From an uncultured Burkholderiales bacterium (GTDB taxonomy: Bacteria; Pseudomonadota; Gammaproteobacteria; Burkholderiales; Burkholderiaceae_C): DNA of 42,791 nucleotides. The DNA is taken from assembly GCA_903933115.1 (NCBI GenBank), contig CAIZIT010000013.1:1-42791 (forward strand). The letters run 5' to 3'. The translations under genes and the position numbers were made by a program. Every line of letters starts with the position of its first letter. The first letter of the stretch is position 1. Shown here piece after piece: positions 17,686 to 27,303 of this stretch. The notes beneath the pieces are model-generated. The model was not told where the DNA came from, did no database searches, and saw nothing but the letters and a program-made list of their open reading frames with translations.

Positions 17686-18588
17686 ATGCACAGAATTGGT
17701 TTTTACATCTCCTCCGCTTTGGTGGCATTGGCCATCTTCAGCTCCACCATTTTCGTGGTCGATCAGCGTCAGTTCGGGGTGGTCTACGCCTTGGGTCAAA
17801 TCAAGGACGTGATCACACAACCGGGCTTGAACTTCAAGCTGCCACCGCCTTTTCAAAACGTGACCTATATCGACAAGCGCTTGCTGACTTTGGACAATGC
17901 AGACACCGAACCCATGCTCACAGCAGAAAAGCAGCGCATGGTGATCGATTGGTTTGTTCGCTGGCGCATCACGGACCCTTCCAACTTCATCCGTCACGTC
18001 GGTCTCGATGAACAAGCCGGAGCGGTCCAATTGTCGCGAGTGGTGAGAAATGCGTTTCAAGAAGAAATCAACAAAGTGACCGTCAAGGAGTTGTTGTCGC
18101 AAAAGCGAGAGAGTGTGATGCAGTCGGTCAAGGCCGAGGTGATCAAGAAGGTGCAAGGCGTGAAGCCTTGGGGCATTGAGGTGGTGGATGTCAGAATGAC
18201 TCGGGCCGATTATGTGGACACCATCACCGAGTCGGTCTACCGCAGAATGGAGGCCGAGAGAAAGCGTGTGGCCAATGAGTTGCGCTCGACGGGTGCTGCA
18301 GAAGGCGAGAAAATTCGCGCCGATGCCGACAGGCAGCGTGAGGTCACCATCGCCAATGCTTACCGTGAAGCGCAAAAAATCAAAGGTGAAGGCGACGCCC
18401 AAGCCGCCAAACTCTTTGGAGATGCTTTTGGCAAAGACCCACAGTTCGCTCAGTTTTATCGAAGTCTGGAGGCCTACAAAGCCACCTTCAACAAAAAGTC
18501 AGACGTGATGGTGATCGACCCCAGCAGCGAGTTCTTCAAAGCCATGAAGGGCTCCGGAGGTGGGGGTTCATCGGCAGGTAAAAAGTAG
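17686..18588 (+). CDS. hflC: FtsH-modulating SPFH protein HflC
   Basis: Partner of HflK in the FtsH-regulating complex of the inner membrane. A signal-anchor segment (about residues 4-25, IGFYISSALVALAIFSSTIFVV) is followed by the SPFH domain (DQRQFGVVYALGQIKDVI, EKQRMVIDWFVRWRI) and a helical tail with RKRVANELRSTGAAEGEKIRADADRQREV split across the coil. The ATG at 17686 has GAAGGAA 5 nt upstream, so it is preferred over an in-frame TTG at 17671. It is 300 residues. Together with hflK and the downstream DUF2065 gene it forms a conserved unit. Confidence 0.96.
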   Translation: MHRIGFYISSALVALAIFSSTIFVVDQRQFGVVYALGQIKDVITQPGLNFKLPPPFQNVTYIDKRLLTLDNADTEPMLTAEKQRMVIDWFVRWRITDPSNFIRHVGLDEQAGAVQLSRVVRNAFQEEINKVTVKELLSQKRESVMQSVKAEVIKKVQGVKPWGIEVVDVRMTRADYVDTITESVYRRMEAERKRVANELRSTGAAEGEKIRADADRQREVTIANAYREAQKIKGEGDAQAAKLFGDAFGKDPQFAQFYRSLEAYKATFNKKSDVMVIDPSSEFFKAMKGSGGGGSSAGKK

Positions 18589-18610
18589 TTCAACACAGGA
18601 ATTGCGGTCC

Positions 18611-18805
18611 ATGGTTTTTTCTTGGGATGTGCTCTTGATGGCTTTGGCCTTGGTGTTGATCTTTGAGGGGCTCTTTCCCATGATCTCCCCGGGTGCTTGG
18701 CGACGCATGTTTGAGCAAATTTTGCAGCTTGAGGATGGGCAAATCCGATTCTTTGGCTTGATGGCCATTTCGTTGGGAGTGTTTTTGCTCCTGTTGATCA
18801 TTTAG
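18611..18805 (+). CDS. Small membrane protein, DUF2065 (YjeT-like)
   Basis: A 64-residue protein with two predicted membrane segments (about 6-24 and 43-63) joined by a short polar part PGAWRRMFEQILQLEDGQIR. DUF2065 proteins sit next to hflKC in many proteobacteria; their function is unknown. The ATG at 18611 has AGGA upstream and lies 22 bp after the hflC stop, so it is probably co-transcribed. It is followed by seven T residues, but no stem precedes them. Confidence 0.9.
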   Translation: MVFSWDVLLMALALVLIFEGLFPMISPGAWRRMFEQILQLEDGQIRFFGLMAISLGVFLLLLII

Positions 18806-18834
18806 ATTTTTTTGGGCTTGAGGCAAGAAACCTT

Positions 18835-20091
18835 ATGAAAACAATCCACTCACCCTTTTACGTCGAACCCAAGCCCGAGGTGCCAGAGCCCCAGGACCCC
18901 GATTTGAATTTCAAAGGCTTGTTCAAGCACCAAGAGCTCGAACGTTTGTGGGATTTGGTGCAGTCGCATATCGACGAGGGGCGCTACACGGGGTGTCAAA
19001 TTGCGATGGCCCATGAGGGCGAGTTGTTGATGGTGAAGAACTTTGGTTGGTCCAGGCTCAACACCATGGATGCCCATGAGAGTTGGAAGGTTCACGACGA
19101 CACCCTCTTTTTGTTGTACTCCAACACCAAAATGCTCATGGCCACATTGCTTTGGAAATTGTTTGAAGAAGGCAAGTTGAGCTTTAACGATACAGTTTGC
19201 ACCTATTTGAGTGATTTTGGCAAACACGGAAAAGACAACATCACGCTTTTTCAGCTGATCACCCATCAAGCGGGTTTTCCCAATGCAGAAGTTCCTCACG
19301 AGGACTTGCTCCATCACGACCGAGTTTTAAAGGCTGTTTGTGACTTTCAATTGGAATGGGCTCCGGGCTCCAAGGTCTCCTACCATGGTCTGTCAGCGCA
19401 CTGGGTTTTGGCCATGGTGGTCGAGCAAGTCACAGGCATGGACTACCGACAAGCCATGCACGACATGGTCTTGAAGCCCTTGGGTCTTGAGCGTGATTTG
19501 TACATGGGCTTGCCGGCTCAAAGCTCAACGGTTTCACAAAATGTGGCCTACCTGTATGAGCCCAAGTCACCTGAATTCAAGCCCTTTGACTCTGCAGGGT
19601 CGAAAGACCCAGAGCGCACATGTCAAAACCATGTTGAGAGCATGAAGTTGCGTTTTGAAAGCAACGACATCGCCTGGCAAACGGCAGGTGTGCCAGGAGC
19701 GGGTGCTTACGGCACGGCCAAAGGCATGGCGCTCCTCTACCAAATGATGCTCCAAGGGGGCGTTCACAATGGCATTCGCTTTTTGTCCGAGAAGACCTTG
19801 TCCTATGCCATCCAAAACTACACGGCAGACCGGGTGGATTTGATGATGGGCATGCCCATGCACCGCGGTCTTGGCCCTCACTTGAGGGGGGTGGGTGTGA
19901 ACATCAGAGGTTTGGGCACTTTGGCCTCTCCTCAGGTCTTTGGCCATGGCGGGGTGGGGACCTCTTATGCGTGGGCCGATCCTGCAAGGCGCTTTTCTTT
20001 TGCCTACATCACCAACACCCGGTTGCCAGACCCTTGGCACTCCAAAAGACTGGAGATGATCTCCAACCGCGTGCATTTGGCATTTAAATAG
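18835..20091 (+). CDS. Serine hydrolase of the beta-lactamase (class C/EstB-like) fold
   Basis: Predicted penicillin-binding-like esterase or beta-lactamase-related hydrolase. The nucleophile motif SxxK is YSNTK (S96, K99). EWAPGSKVSYHGLSAHW contains the second-motif Tyr (about Y183) that pairs with the Lys. FGHGGVGTSYAW near residue 363 replaces the KTG motif, as in family VIII esterases. No signal peptide is visible, so it is probably cytosolic. The true substrate is unknown. Its position between DUF2065 and hisZ interrupts an otherwise conserved order, suggesting insertion. Base composition and codon use resemble the neighbours, so transfer is not obvious. Confidence 0.85.
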   Translation: MKTIHSPFYVEPKPEVPEPQDPDLNFKGLFKHQELERLWDLVQSHIDEGRYTGCQIAMAHEGELLMVKNFGWSRLNTMDAHESWKVHDDTLFLLYSNTKMLMATLLWKLFEEGKLSFNDTVCTYLSDFGKHGKDNITLFQLITHQAGFPNAEVPHEDLLHHDRVLKAVCDFQLEWAPGSKVSYHGLSAHWVLAMVVEQVTGMDYRQAMHDMVLKPLGLERDLYMGLPAQSSTVSQNVAYLYEPKSPEFKPFDSAGSKDPERTCQNHVESMKLRFESNDIAWQTAGVPGAGAYGTAKGMALLYQMMLQGGVHNGIRFLSEKTLSYAIQNYTADRVDLMMGMPMHRGLGPHLRGVGVNIRGLGTLASPQVFGHGGVGTSYAWADPARRFSFAYITNTRLPDPWHSKRLEMISNRVHLAFK

Positions 20092-20113
20092 AGCTTTTGC
20101 CCTCTTGAGGCTT

Positions 20114-20150
20114 GCCCCCTTGGAGGGGCTTGGGCTTGCCCAGCGCTTTT
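20114..20150 (+). terminator. Possible terminator after the serine hydrolase
   Basis: GCCCC (20114-20118) pairs with GGGGC (20125-20129), followed by a second small GGGC/GCCC element and cgcTTTT (to 20150). The stems are short and the T-run is only four bases. Confidence 0.35.
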
Positions 20151-20175
20151 CGTTGGTTCAAGTCTTCCTTGGTTT

Positions 20176-20205
20176 TTGAAAAACAACCCCTCAAAAGGGT
20201 AAAAT
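20176..20205 (+). promoter_or_regulatory. Candidate sigma-70 promoter of hisZ
   Basis: TTGAAA (20176-20181) and TAAAAT (20200-20205) are separated by 18 bp, both one mismatch from consensus. The -10 overlaps the small inverted repeat GGGTAAAATAACCC. The predicted start is about 28 bp before the hisZ ATG. Confidence 0.6.
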
Positions 20206-20239
20206 AACCCTCTTTAACTCCTACGGGTTTCACTTCATT

Positions 20240-21406
20240 ATGTCCTCCGCTTGGGTGCTGCCCGATCACTTGGCCGATGTGCTGCCTTCAGAGGCCAGAC
20301 AAATAGAGGAGCTCAGGCGCTTGTTTTTGGACTGTGCACGCTCCTATGGCTATGAGTTGGTCATTCCTCCACTGTTAGAGCATCTGGAGTCCTTGCTGAG
20401 CGGTACGGGCTCAAGACTGGATTTGCAGACCTTCAAGCTCGTGGATCAACTCTCTGGCCGTACGCTGGGCGTTCGACCCGACACCACCCCTCAAGTTGCT
20501 CGAATCGATGCCCATTTGCTCAATCGCAGTGGGGTTTGTCGCTTGTGCTACTGCGGCCCCGTTTTGCACACCTTGCCCGATCGTCCCTTTGCAACCCGTG
20601 AGCCTTTGCAGCTCGGTGCAGAGCTTTTTGGTCACGCGGGGCTGGAAGCCGATTTGGAGGTTTTGGAGCTGGCTTTGTCGGGATTGGCCGCCGTGGCGTG
20701 CAAAAACATTCAGGTCGACTTTGGAGATGCACGTGTGCTGAAGGGTTTGTTGTCGGGCTTGAATTTGACGCCCGCTCAGGCCTTGTCCATTCGTCAAGCG
20801 CTGGCCAACAAAGATGAACAACAGGTGGTCTCACTGGGCAAGGAGCTGGCTTTGCCCGCGCCCACCCAAGCCGCGTTGAAGGTGTTGGTGCACCTCTACG
20901 GTGACGCCTCTGTGGTCGAAGAGGGCATCCAAGCTTTTGCCGCATGGCCTCAGGTGGTCACGGCCTTGAAAGAGTTGCTCTGGCTCTCAGCGCATTTGAG
21001 CGTCAAGGTGAGCTTTGATCTGGCCGACTCCAAAGGCTACTCCTACTACAGCGGGGCTCGCTTTGCCATTTACGTTGAGGGCGGCTCAGACGCCTTGGTG
21101 CGTGGTGGCCGCTACGACGAGGTGGGGGCGGTGTTTGGACGTGCAAGAGCCGCGGTGGGCTTCAGCCTCGACTTGAAGGCCTTGGTGGAAGTGCTCCCCA
21201 AGCATCCCCGACGTGCAGCCATCAAGGCCCCTTGGTCAGAGGACATGGCGCTCAGGGGTGAAATTGCCAAGTTGCGTCTTCATGGGGAGAGTGTCATTTG
21301 TGCACTCCCTGGACAAATGCAAACGCCCGATGAGTTCGAGTGTGATCGAGAGTTGGTGCTCGACGCATCGGGGCGTTGGAGCGTGGTGAAACTCGAGCCG
21401 CGTTGA
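20240..21406 (+). CDS. hisZ: ATP phosphoribosyltransferase regulatory subunit HisZ
   Basis: Catalytically inactive paralogue of histidyl-tRNA synthetase that binds the short-form HisG and makes the first histidine-biosynthesis step active and feedback-sensitive. It keeps class II synthetase traits (FKLVDQLSGRTLGVRPDTTPQVARIDAH, then GYSYYSGARFAIY and RGGRYDEVGAVFGRARAAVGFSLDL) but lacks the anticodon-binding domain. At 388 residues it is the usual size. Its presence implies a short HisG elsewhere, since hisG is not in the window. Location upstream of purA is the standard Burkholderiales arrangement. Confidence 0.95.
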   Translation: MSSAWVLPDHLADVLPSEARQIEELRRLFLDCARSYGYELVIPPLLEHLESLLSGTGSRLDLQTFKLVDQLSGRTLGVRPDTTPQVARIDAHLLNRSGVCRLCYCGPVLHTLPDRPFATREPLQLGAELFGHAGLEADLEVLELALSGLAAVACKNIQVDFGDARVLKGLLSGLNLTPAQALSIRQALANKDEQQVVSLGKELALPAPTQAALKVLVHLYGDASVVEEGIQAFAAWPQVVTALKELLWLSAHLSVKVSFDLADSKGYSYYSGARFAIYVEGGSDALVRGGRYDEVGAVFGRARAAVGFSLDLKALVEVLPKHPRRAAIKAPWSEDMALRGEIAKLRLHGESVICALPGQMQTPDEFECDRELVLDASGRWSVVKLEPR

Positions 21407-21492
21407 GTAAGCTGGGGGGAGACTTCAATGGGGCGCTCCATGCGTCCAATGCGTTCCCCAGCGCTCGGGCCCTCAAGAGAAACTTCAGGTCG

Positions 21493-21536
21493 ATTCATCG
21501 CTTTGGATTTTTTCCAAATTGATGAATGAATTTTTT
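21493..21536 (+). terminator. Intrinsic terminator between hisZ and purA
   Basis: ATTCATC (21493-21499) pairs with GATGAAT (21521-21527), and the inner TTTGGA (21502-21507) pairs with TCCAAA (21513-21518) around a five-T loop. Three bases later come six T residues (21531-21536). It lies 86 bases after the hisZ stop and 30 before purA, so a role as a purA leader element is also possible. Confidence 0.6.
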
Positions 21537-21554
21537 AAATTTTAACTTCGTTAG

Positions 21555-22901
<1,347 letters not shown>

Positions 22902-23035
22902 AGAGATGAAGAGGCGCTGAAAATGAACTTTCCCGTCCATCAAAGGTCTTGGGTTGGGTGCAACCCTCTAGGGTCTCGACAAAACGGCGCGCTTGACCAA
23001 CCCATTGACGACTTATTTATGAAGGAAATTTCCCT

Positions 23036-23560
23036 ATGTTGACTGAAGACGGTAAGCACTTGTATGTCTCTTATGACGAGTACCACAATTTGATCGAAAA
23101 GCTCGCATTGAAGATTCACCAATCGGGTTGGGAGTTTGACAACATCTTGTGTTTGGCCAGAGGCGGGATGAGGCCAGGGGATATTTTGTCGAGGATTTTT
23201 GATCGCCCTTTGGCAATCATGTCCACCAGCTCCTACCGTTCAGAGGCGGGCACCGTTCAAGGGCATTTGGATTTGGCTCGGTACATCACCACGCCAAAGG
23301 GTGAGATTGCTGGACGTGTGTTGTTGGTGGACGATTTGGCCGACTCTGGCCACACATTGAACGCTGTGGTGCAAATGCTCAAGACCAACTACGCGCCCAT
23401 TACCGAGTTGAAGACGGCGGTCATTTGGACCAAGGGCATTTCCACCTTTGAGCCCGATTACTCCGTGGAGTTTTTGCCCACCAACCCTTGGATTCATCAG
23501 CCCTTTGAGGGCTACGATTCTTTGAGACCAGAGCAACTCCTCTCCAAGTGGAAGCTCTGA
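23036..23560 (+). CDS. Phosphoribosyltransferase (hypoxanthine/xanthine-type purine salvage)
   Basis: Type I phosphoribosyltransferase of 174 residues. The PRPP-binding loop is RVLLVDDLADSGHT (residues 94-107), with LARGGMRPGDILSR earlier forming the pyrophosphate loop. The hood region WTKGISTFEPDYSVEFLPTNPWIHQPFE is typical of xanthine/hypoxanthine-guanine enzymes. A strong GAAGGAA Shine-Dalgarno site precedes the ATG. The position next to purA supports a role in purine salvage; the exact base accepted cannot be read from sequence. Confidence 0.88.
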   Translation: MLTEDGKHLYVSYDEYHNLIEKLALKIHQSGWEFDNILCLARGGMRPGDILSRIFDRPLAIMSTSSYRSEAGTVQGHLDLARYITTPKGEIAGRVLLVDDLADSGHTLNAVVQMLKTNYAPITELKTAVIWTKGISTFEPDYSVEFLPTNPWIHQPFEGYDSLRPEQLLSKWKL

Positions 23561-23796
23561 GAGCGCGCTAAAAGCTGGGGGCAGGGCAGGCCTTACTGCA
23601 GATGGTGTAGAGGCGAGTTCAAGCCCTCTCACATCGAGATGATTTCCAGATCCGAAGCGCTCATGCCCCTTCCATGAGCGTGAGACGCCCCAGTCGGCTT
23701 TCAGCACGGGGCGAGGTCTCTCTCCTTGGGTCTAGGTCTCTTGAGCCCAACATGGGAGGACCCCAGCGAGATGACTTTTCCCCAAAGGCGAACAAG

Positions 23797-25023
23797 ATGT
23801 CCGAGATCAAATCAACCCACCTGATTCACCACCCCTACGTGGCTCCCCAGGAATTTGAGTCCCCTCAACGCCCTGTCTACAAAGCCTCTACAGTCATTTT
23901 TCCCAATACTCGGGAGATGAAAAACCGCCGCTGGCAAGACAAGAGTGCCTACACCTATGGCCTACACGGTACACCCAGCACCTTTGAGCTCGAGGAGAAG
24001 TTGGCCACCTTGGAGGGCGGGCGTTACTGCACTTTGGTCCCCAGTGGTTTATCGGCCATTGCCCATGTGAATTTGGCTTTCCTTCGAACGGGTGACCATG
24101 TCTTGGTGCCCGATAACGCCTACAGCCCCAGCATCAGCATGCTCGAGCGCTTCTTGTCTCCCTTTGGTGTGAGTTTCTCACGCTACGACCCCATGTCTTT
24201 GGAGGACTTTCAGCGTGAGCTTTTGCCCCAAACGCGACTGATCTGGATGGAGGCTGCAGGCTCGGTCACCATGGAGTTCCCGGACCTCAAGGGCATGGTC
24301 CAAGTGGTCAAAGCGCACAATGAGCACTTGCAAAGTGCTGAGCGCAGGCCTTCTTTGCTCGCTTTGGACAACACATGGGGTGCAGGACTCGCCTTCGATC
24401 CTTTTGCGCTCGGTGTGGACTTGAGCATTCATGCCTTGACGAAGTATCCCAGTGGTGGAGGCGATGTGCTGATGGGCTCTGTGGTTTCTCACTCCAGTGA
24501 CATTGCCCAAGCGGTGTCGAGCGCCCATATGTACTTGGGCACTGGCGTTGGGGGGCATGATGTGGATGCCATTTTGAAGGGCTTGCAAAGCCTGGTGCTT
24601 CGCTACGATGCCCAAGACCGGGCTGCAAGGACCATTGCTCAAAGCCTAGAGGGCAGGCCCTCCATCCAAGAGGTCCTCCACCCGGCTTTCCCAAGCGCTC
24701 AGGGTCATCACCACTGGAGAGACCTTTGTGTGACGGCCGAACATCCCAAAGGACGGGCCGCAGGAATTTTCAGCGTGGTGTTCAAACCCTCCTACACTGC
24801 TCAAGATGTTGAAGCGTTTTGTGACCGATTGAAGCTCTTTAAGCTGGGCTACAGTTGGGGCGGGCCGATGAGTTTGGTCTTGCCCTATGATATGGGGGCC
24901 ATGCGGCGAAAGCCAGCAGCGCACTTGAGAGGTGGGCAAGTGGTGCGATTTTGTATCGGTTTAGAAAACACGCAGGACTTGATGGCGGACTTGCATCAAG
25001 GGCTGATGGAACTTGAGGCTTAG
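23797..25023 (+). CDS. metC: Cystathionine beta-lyase (Cys/Met-metabolism PLP enzyme)
   Basis: PLP-dependent fold type I lyase that splits cystathionine to homocysteine, pyruvate and ammonia. YTYGLHGTPSTFELEEKLA, the phosphate-binding PSGLSAI and the PLP lysine in HALTKYPSGGGDVLMGS (K216) are visible. LGYSWGGPMSL near residue 350 matches the SWGG region of MetC rather than of cystathionine gamma-synthases. The ATG at 23797 is preceded by AAGG; the open frame upstream to 23674 has no family similarity. It is 408 residues. The 236-bp gap before it shows no gene and no recognised riboswitch. Confidence 0.88.
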   Translation: MSEIKSTHLIHHPYVAPQEFESPQRPVYKASTVIFPNTREMKNRRWQDKSAYTYGLHGTPSTFELEEKLATLEGGRYCTLVPSGLSAIAHVNLAFLRTGDHVLVPDNAYSPSISMLERFLSPFGVSFSRYDPMSLEDFQRELLPQTRLIWMEAAGSVTMEFPDLKGMVQVVKAHNEHLQSAERRPSLLALDNTWGAGLAFDPFALGVDLSIHALTKYPSGGGDVLMGSVVSHSSDIAQAVSSAHMYLGTGVGGHDVDAILKGLQSLVLRYDAQDRAARTIAQSLEGRPSIQEVLHPAFPSAQGHHHWRDLCVTAEHPKGRAAGIFSVVFKPSYTAQDVEAFCDRLKLFKLGYSWGGPMSLVLPYDMGAMRRKPAAHLRGGQVVRFCIGLENTQDLMADLHQGLMELEA

Positions 25024-25084
25024 GACCCCGCTTGCGTTTTGGACAGGTGCGGGCCCATTGGAGAGGTCAAGCGCTGGTCTTGTC

Positions 25085-26200
25085 CTACACGCTCACTCGG
25101 TGGCGCAACTGCTCCGCCAGCTGAGCATCTTCTAACGCCTCCAAGGACTCCAGCACCAGCGCATGAGCACTGCCAATCAGTTGAAAATTCCTCTTCATCG
25201 ACGCGTCGTAAGTGGGATCGTAGTGCTGCTCGAGGAGTTCTTGCACCACTTGCTTGACCTGTCCTTCTTCGATCATGGTGCTCCATTGCTCAATCACCGC
25301 CTTGCCCCGAGCGGGGATCAAGGCTTGGAGTTTTTTGATGAAGAACTCACGCTCCTCGGCCATGAAGGCGTAGTCTTGCATCAAGAGTTCGACCCGGCCT
25401 TTCATGCTCAGCTCTAGGTTCGTGCAAGGGCTTTGACGCATTTTCTCAATCAAGCCCTCAGGCACCGTGAGGTTGCCGACCTTTTTGCTCTCGGACTCGA
25501 TGAAGACCACTTCGCTAGGATTGAAGTGTCTGAGTTGCTCCCAAATCAAGGTGTCAAAATGCTTTTGAGAGGGCTGGGGTACGCCAGGAATTTGGCCCAG
25601 CACGGAGCTCCTGTGGCGGGCCAAATCCTCCAAATCCAGCACTTGGGCGCCTTGCCGCTTCAACGTTTGAAGCAGTCGGGTCTTTCCTGAGCCCGTCCTG
25701 CCGGAGATGATGTGAAAGCGAAGGGGCGCGATCAATGGAGGGATGTCCTCGATGACTTGTTGGCGAAAGCCTTTGTAGCCGCCTTCAAGCAAATGGACTT
25801 TAAAGCCGATTTGGGACAACACGCCTGAGATGGAGCCACTTCTCTTGCCGCCACGCCAGCAGTAAATAAGTGGCTGCCAATCTTTGGGTAAATCCAAGAC
25901 ATGGGACTCGATGTGCTTGGCGATGTTTCTGGCCACCAAGGCGGCCCCCTTTTTTTGAGCTTCAAACGCGCTGACCTGTTTGTAAAGGGTTCCAATCAGA
26001 ATGCGCTCTTCGTTGTCCAAGACGGGCCAGTTGATGGCACCTGGCCAGTGATCCAAAGCGAACTCGCCCTCACTCCTCACGTCAATGATCTCACTAAAGC
26101 CCAGGGTTTTTTTACCCACAGCGTTGCTCGCTGGGAATGCTTGGTGGGCTTGGGCCCAAAGGGCAACGGCCTCATGGGGAGCAATGAGATGCAGGCTCAT
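25085..26200 (-). CDS. mnmH: tRNA 2-selenouridine synthase MnmH (SelU/YbbB)
   Basis: Converts 2-thiouridine at the wobble position of some tRNAs to geranylated and 2-selenouridine forms. The N-terminal rhodanese domain has active-site C114 in YCWRGGKRSGS. A P-loop SGRTGSGKT (166-174) follows in the C-terminal domain. It is 371 residues, the usual size. It starts 7 bp after the tesA stop on the same strand, so the two are probably co-transcribed. The selenophosphate synthetase gene selD is not in the window; the selenium reaction requires it elsewhere in the genome. Confidence 0.95.
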   Translation of the reverse strand: MSLHLIAPHEAVALWAQAHQAFPASNAVGKKTLGFSEIIDVRSEGEFALDHWPGAINWPVLDNEERILIGTLYKQVSAFEAQKKGAALVARNIAKHIESHVLDLPKDWQPLIYCWRGGKRSGSISGVLSQIGFKVHLLEGGYKGFRQQVIEDIPPLIAPLRFHIISGRTGSGKTRLLQTLKRQGAQVLDLEDLARHRSSVLGQIPGVPQPSQKHFDTLIWEQLRHFNPSEVVFIESESKKVGNLTVPEGLIEKMRQSPCTNLELSMKGRVELLMQDYAFMAEEREFFIKKLQALIPARGKAVIEQWSTMIEEGQVKQVVQELLEQHYDPTYDASMKRNFQLIGSAHALVLESLEALEDAQLAEQLRHRVSV

Positions 26201-26207
26201 AGGGAGT

Positions 26208-26990
26208 TCAGTCTTTCAGGGCATTTTTGAGGGTGGGCCAAATCCCTTGGAGCAAGTAAGGGTGGGCTTTGGCCAAAGGGTGGATGCGGTCCGCTTGGAA
26301 CCACGTCTCGGTGGGATCGGTGCTTTCATGGATTTGGTCGATGTGGCTCAAAAGACCTTGAAAGAAAAAGGGCACCGATGCCGATTGCGTTTGCTTGGCA
26401 ACTGCCGAGAAAGTGGCCTTCAAGTCCTCATTGTATTGACGACCGTAATTGGGTGGAACTTGCATGCCAATCAAGAGTACTTTGGCTTGGGCACGCTTGC
26501 TCAGTTGGGTCATTTGCAAAAGATTCGATCGAGTCATGTTGAGCGCGAGGCCCCTCAGGGCATCGTTGGCCCCCAGTTCAATCACCACGAGTTGGGGGTG
26601 ATGGGTGGCTAAAAGTGCGGGTAGGCGTGCCAATCCACCAGACGTGGTGTCACCACTGATGCTCGCATTGATCACTCGCCAGTCCATGTGTTGAGCGTTT
26701 AATTTTTCCTCCAAAAGCGCCACCCAGCCTGTGCCCTTGACGAGTCCGTACTCGGCACTCAAGGAGTCGCCCAGCACCAAGAGGGTTTTGCTGCCCTGGA
26801 GCTTGGCGACAGGGGCTCCTTGAGCATTCGGGGTCGCGTTGACTTGGGAGGCCACTGGAGTTGGGGCCGTCGTTTGGGCCTGAGAGACCTTGGGGTTTAG
26901 AAAGGTCAAGACCAACGAAAATGCAAAAGCCAAACTCAAAGCCATACCCGATGCCATACCCGATGCCATACGCCATCGCAAACCCCTCAT
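26208..26990 (-). CDS. tesA: Periplasmic GDSL-type arylesterase/thioesterase I (TesA family)
   Basis: SGNH hydrolase acting on esters and thioesters, exported to the periplasm. The signal peptide (about residues 1-38) has an Arg start, a hydrophobic core and a SQA cleavage site, with the repeat MASGMASGMA encoded by a 12-bp direct repeat. Block I is VLGDSLSAEYGL (S76 nucleophile), then SGDTTSGG, ELGANDALRG and the catalytic DRIHP. The ATG at 26990 has AGGA 9 nt upstream, unlike the longer in-frame starts up to 27122. It is followed by mnmH and is divergent from the ABC ATPase gene, an arrangement also seen in E. coli for tesA and ybbA. Confidence 0.9.
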   Translation of the reverse strand: MRGLRWRMASGMASGMALSLAFAFSLVLTFLNPKVSQAQTTAPTPVASQVNATPNAQGAPVAKLQGSKTLLVLGDSLSAEYGLVKGTGWVALLEEKLNAQHMDWRVINASISGDTTSGGLARLPALLATHHPQLVVIELGANDALRGLALNMTRSNLLQMTQLSKRAQAKVLLIGMQVPPNYGRQYNEDLKATFSAVAKQTQSASVPFFFQGLLSHIDQIHESTDPTETWFQADRIHPLAKAHPYLLQGIWPTLKNALKD

Positions 26991-27303
26991 GCGTGTCGAT
27001 CCTGGTTCCATCAAGGACAAGGCCGAGAAAGGGATCGAGCGAGAGGGCGAGTAGCGAACAGCAAGGGATCGGTCCATGTGCAGCGTGTCACACAAACTGG
27101 GCAAAGATGAGAGACAATACAAAGCGAGGTGACTCCAAAGTCATAATTTGGTGAACTCTTTAGAGTATAAAGCACCACCGCCTCCATGGGCTGGGTCTCC
27201 AAGGGAGGTGCCCTTTTTTGAGCGTTTGGTGTATCCCTTGGTGGCTCCTTTGGTGGATCAGTCGGGTACACCACGCATCCATCCTTTTCACAAAGTCTAA
27301 ATC

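Noticed and set aside
22951-22966. Terminator after purA
   Set aside because: A 6-bp stem GGGTTG-ggtg-CAACCC exists, but no T-run follows and the next gene probably shares the transcript.
23608-23630. tRNA-like gagttcaagccctc segment before metC
   Set aside because: A T-arm-like match alone, with no acceptor, D or anticodon arms around it.
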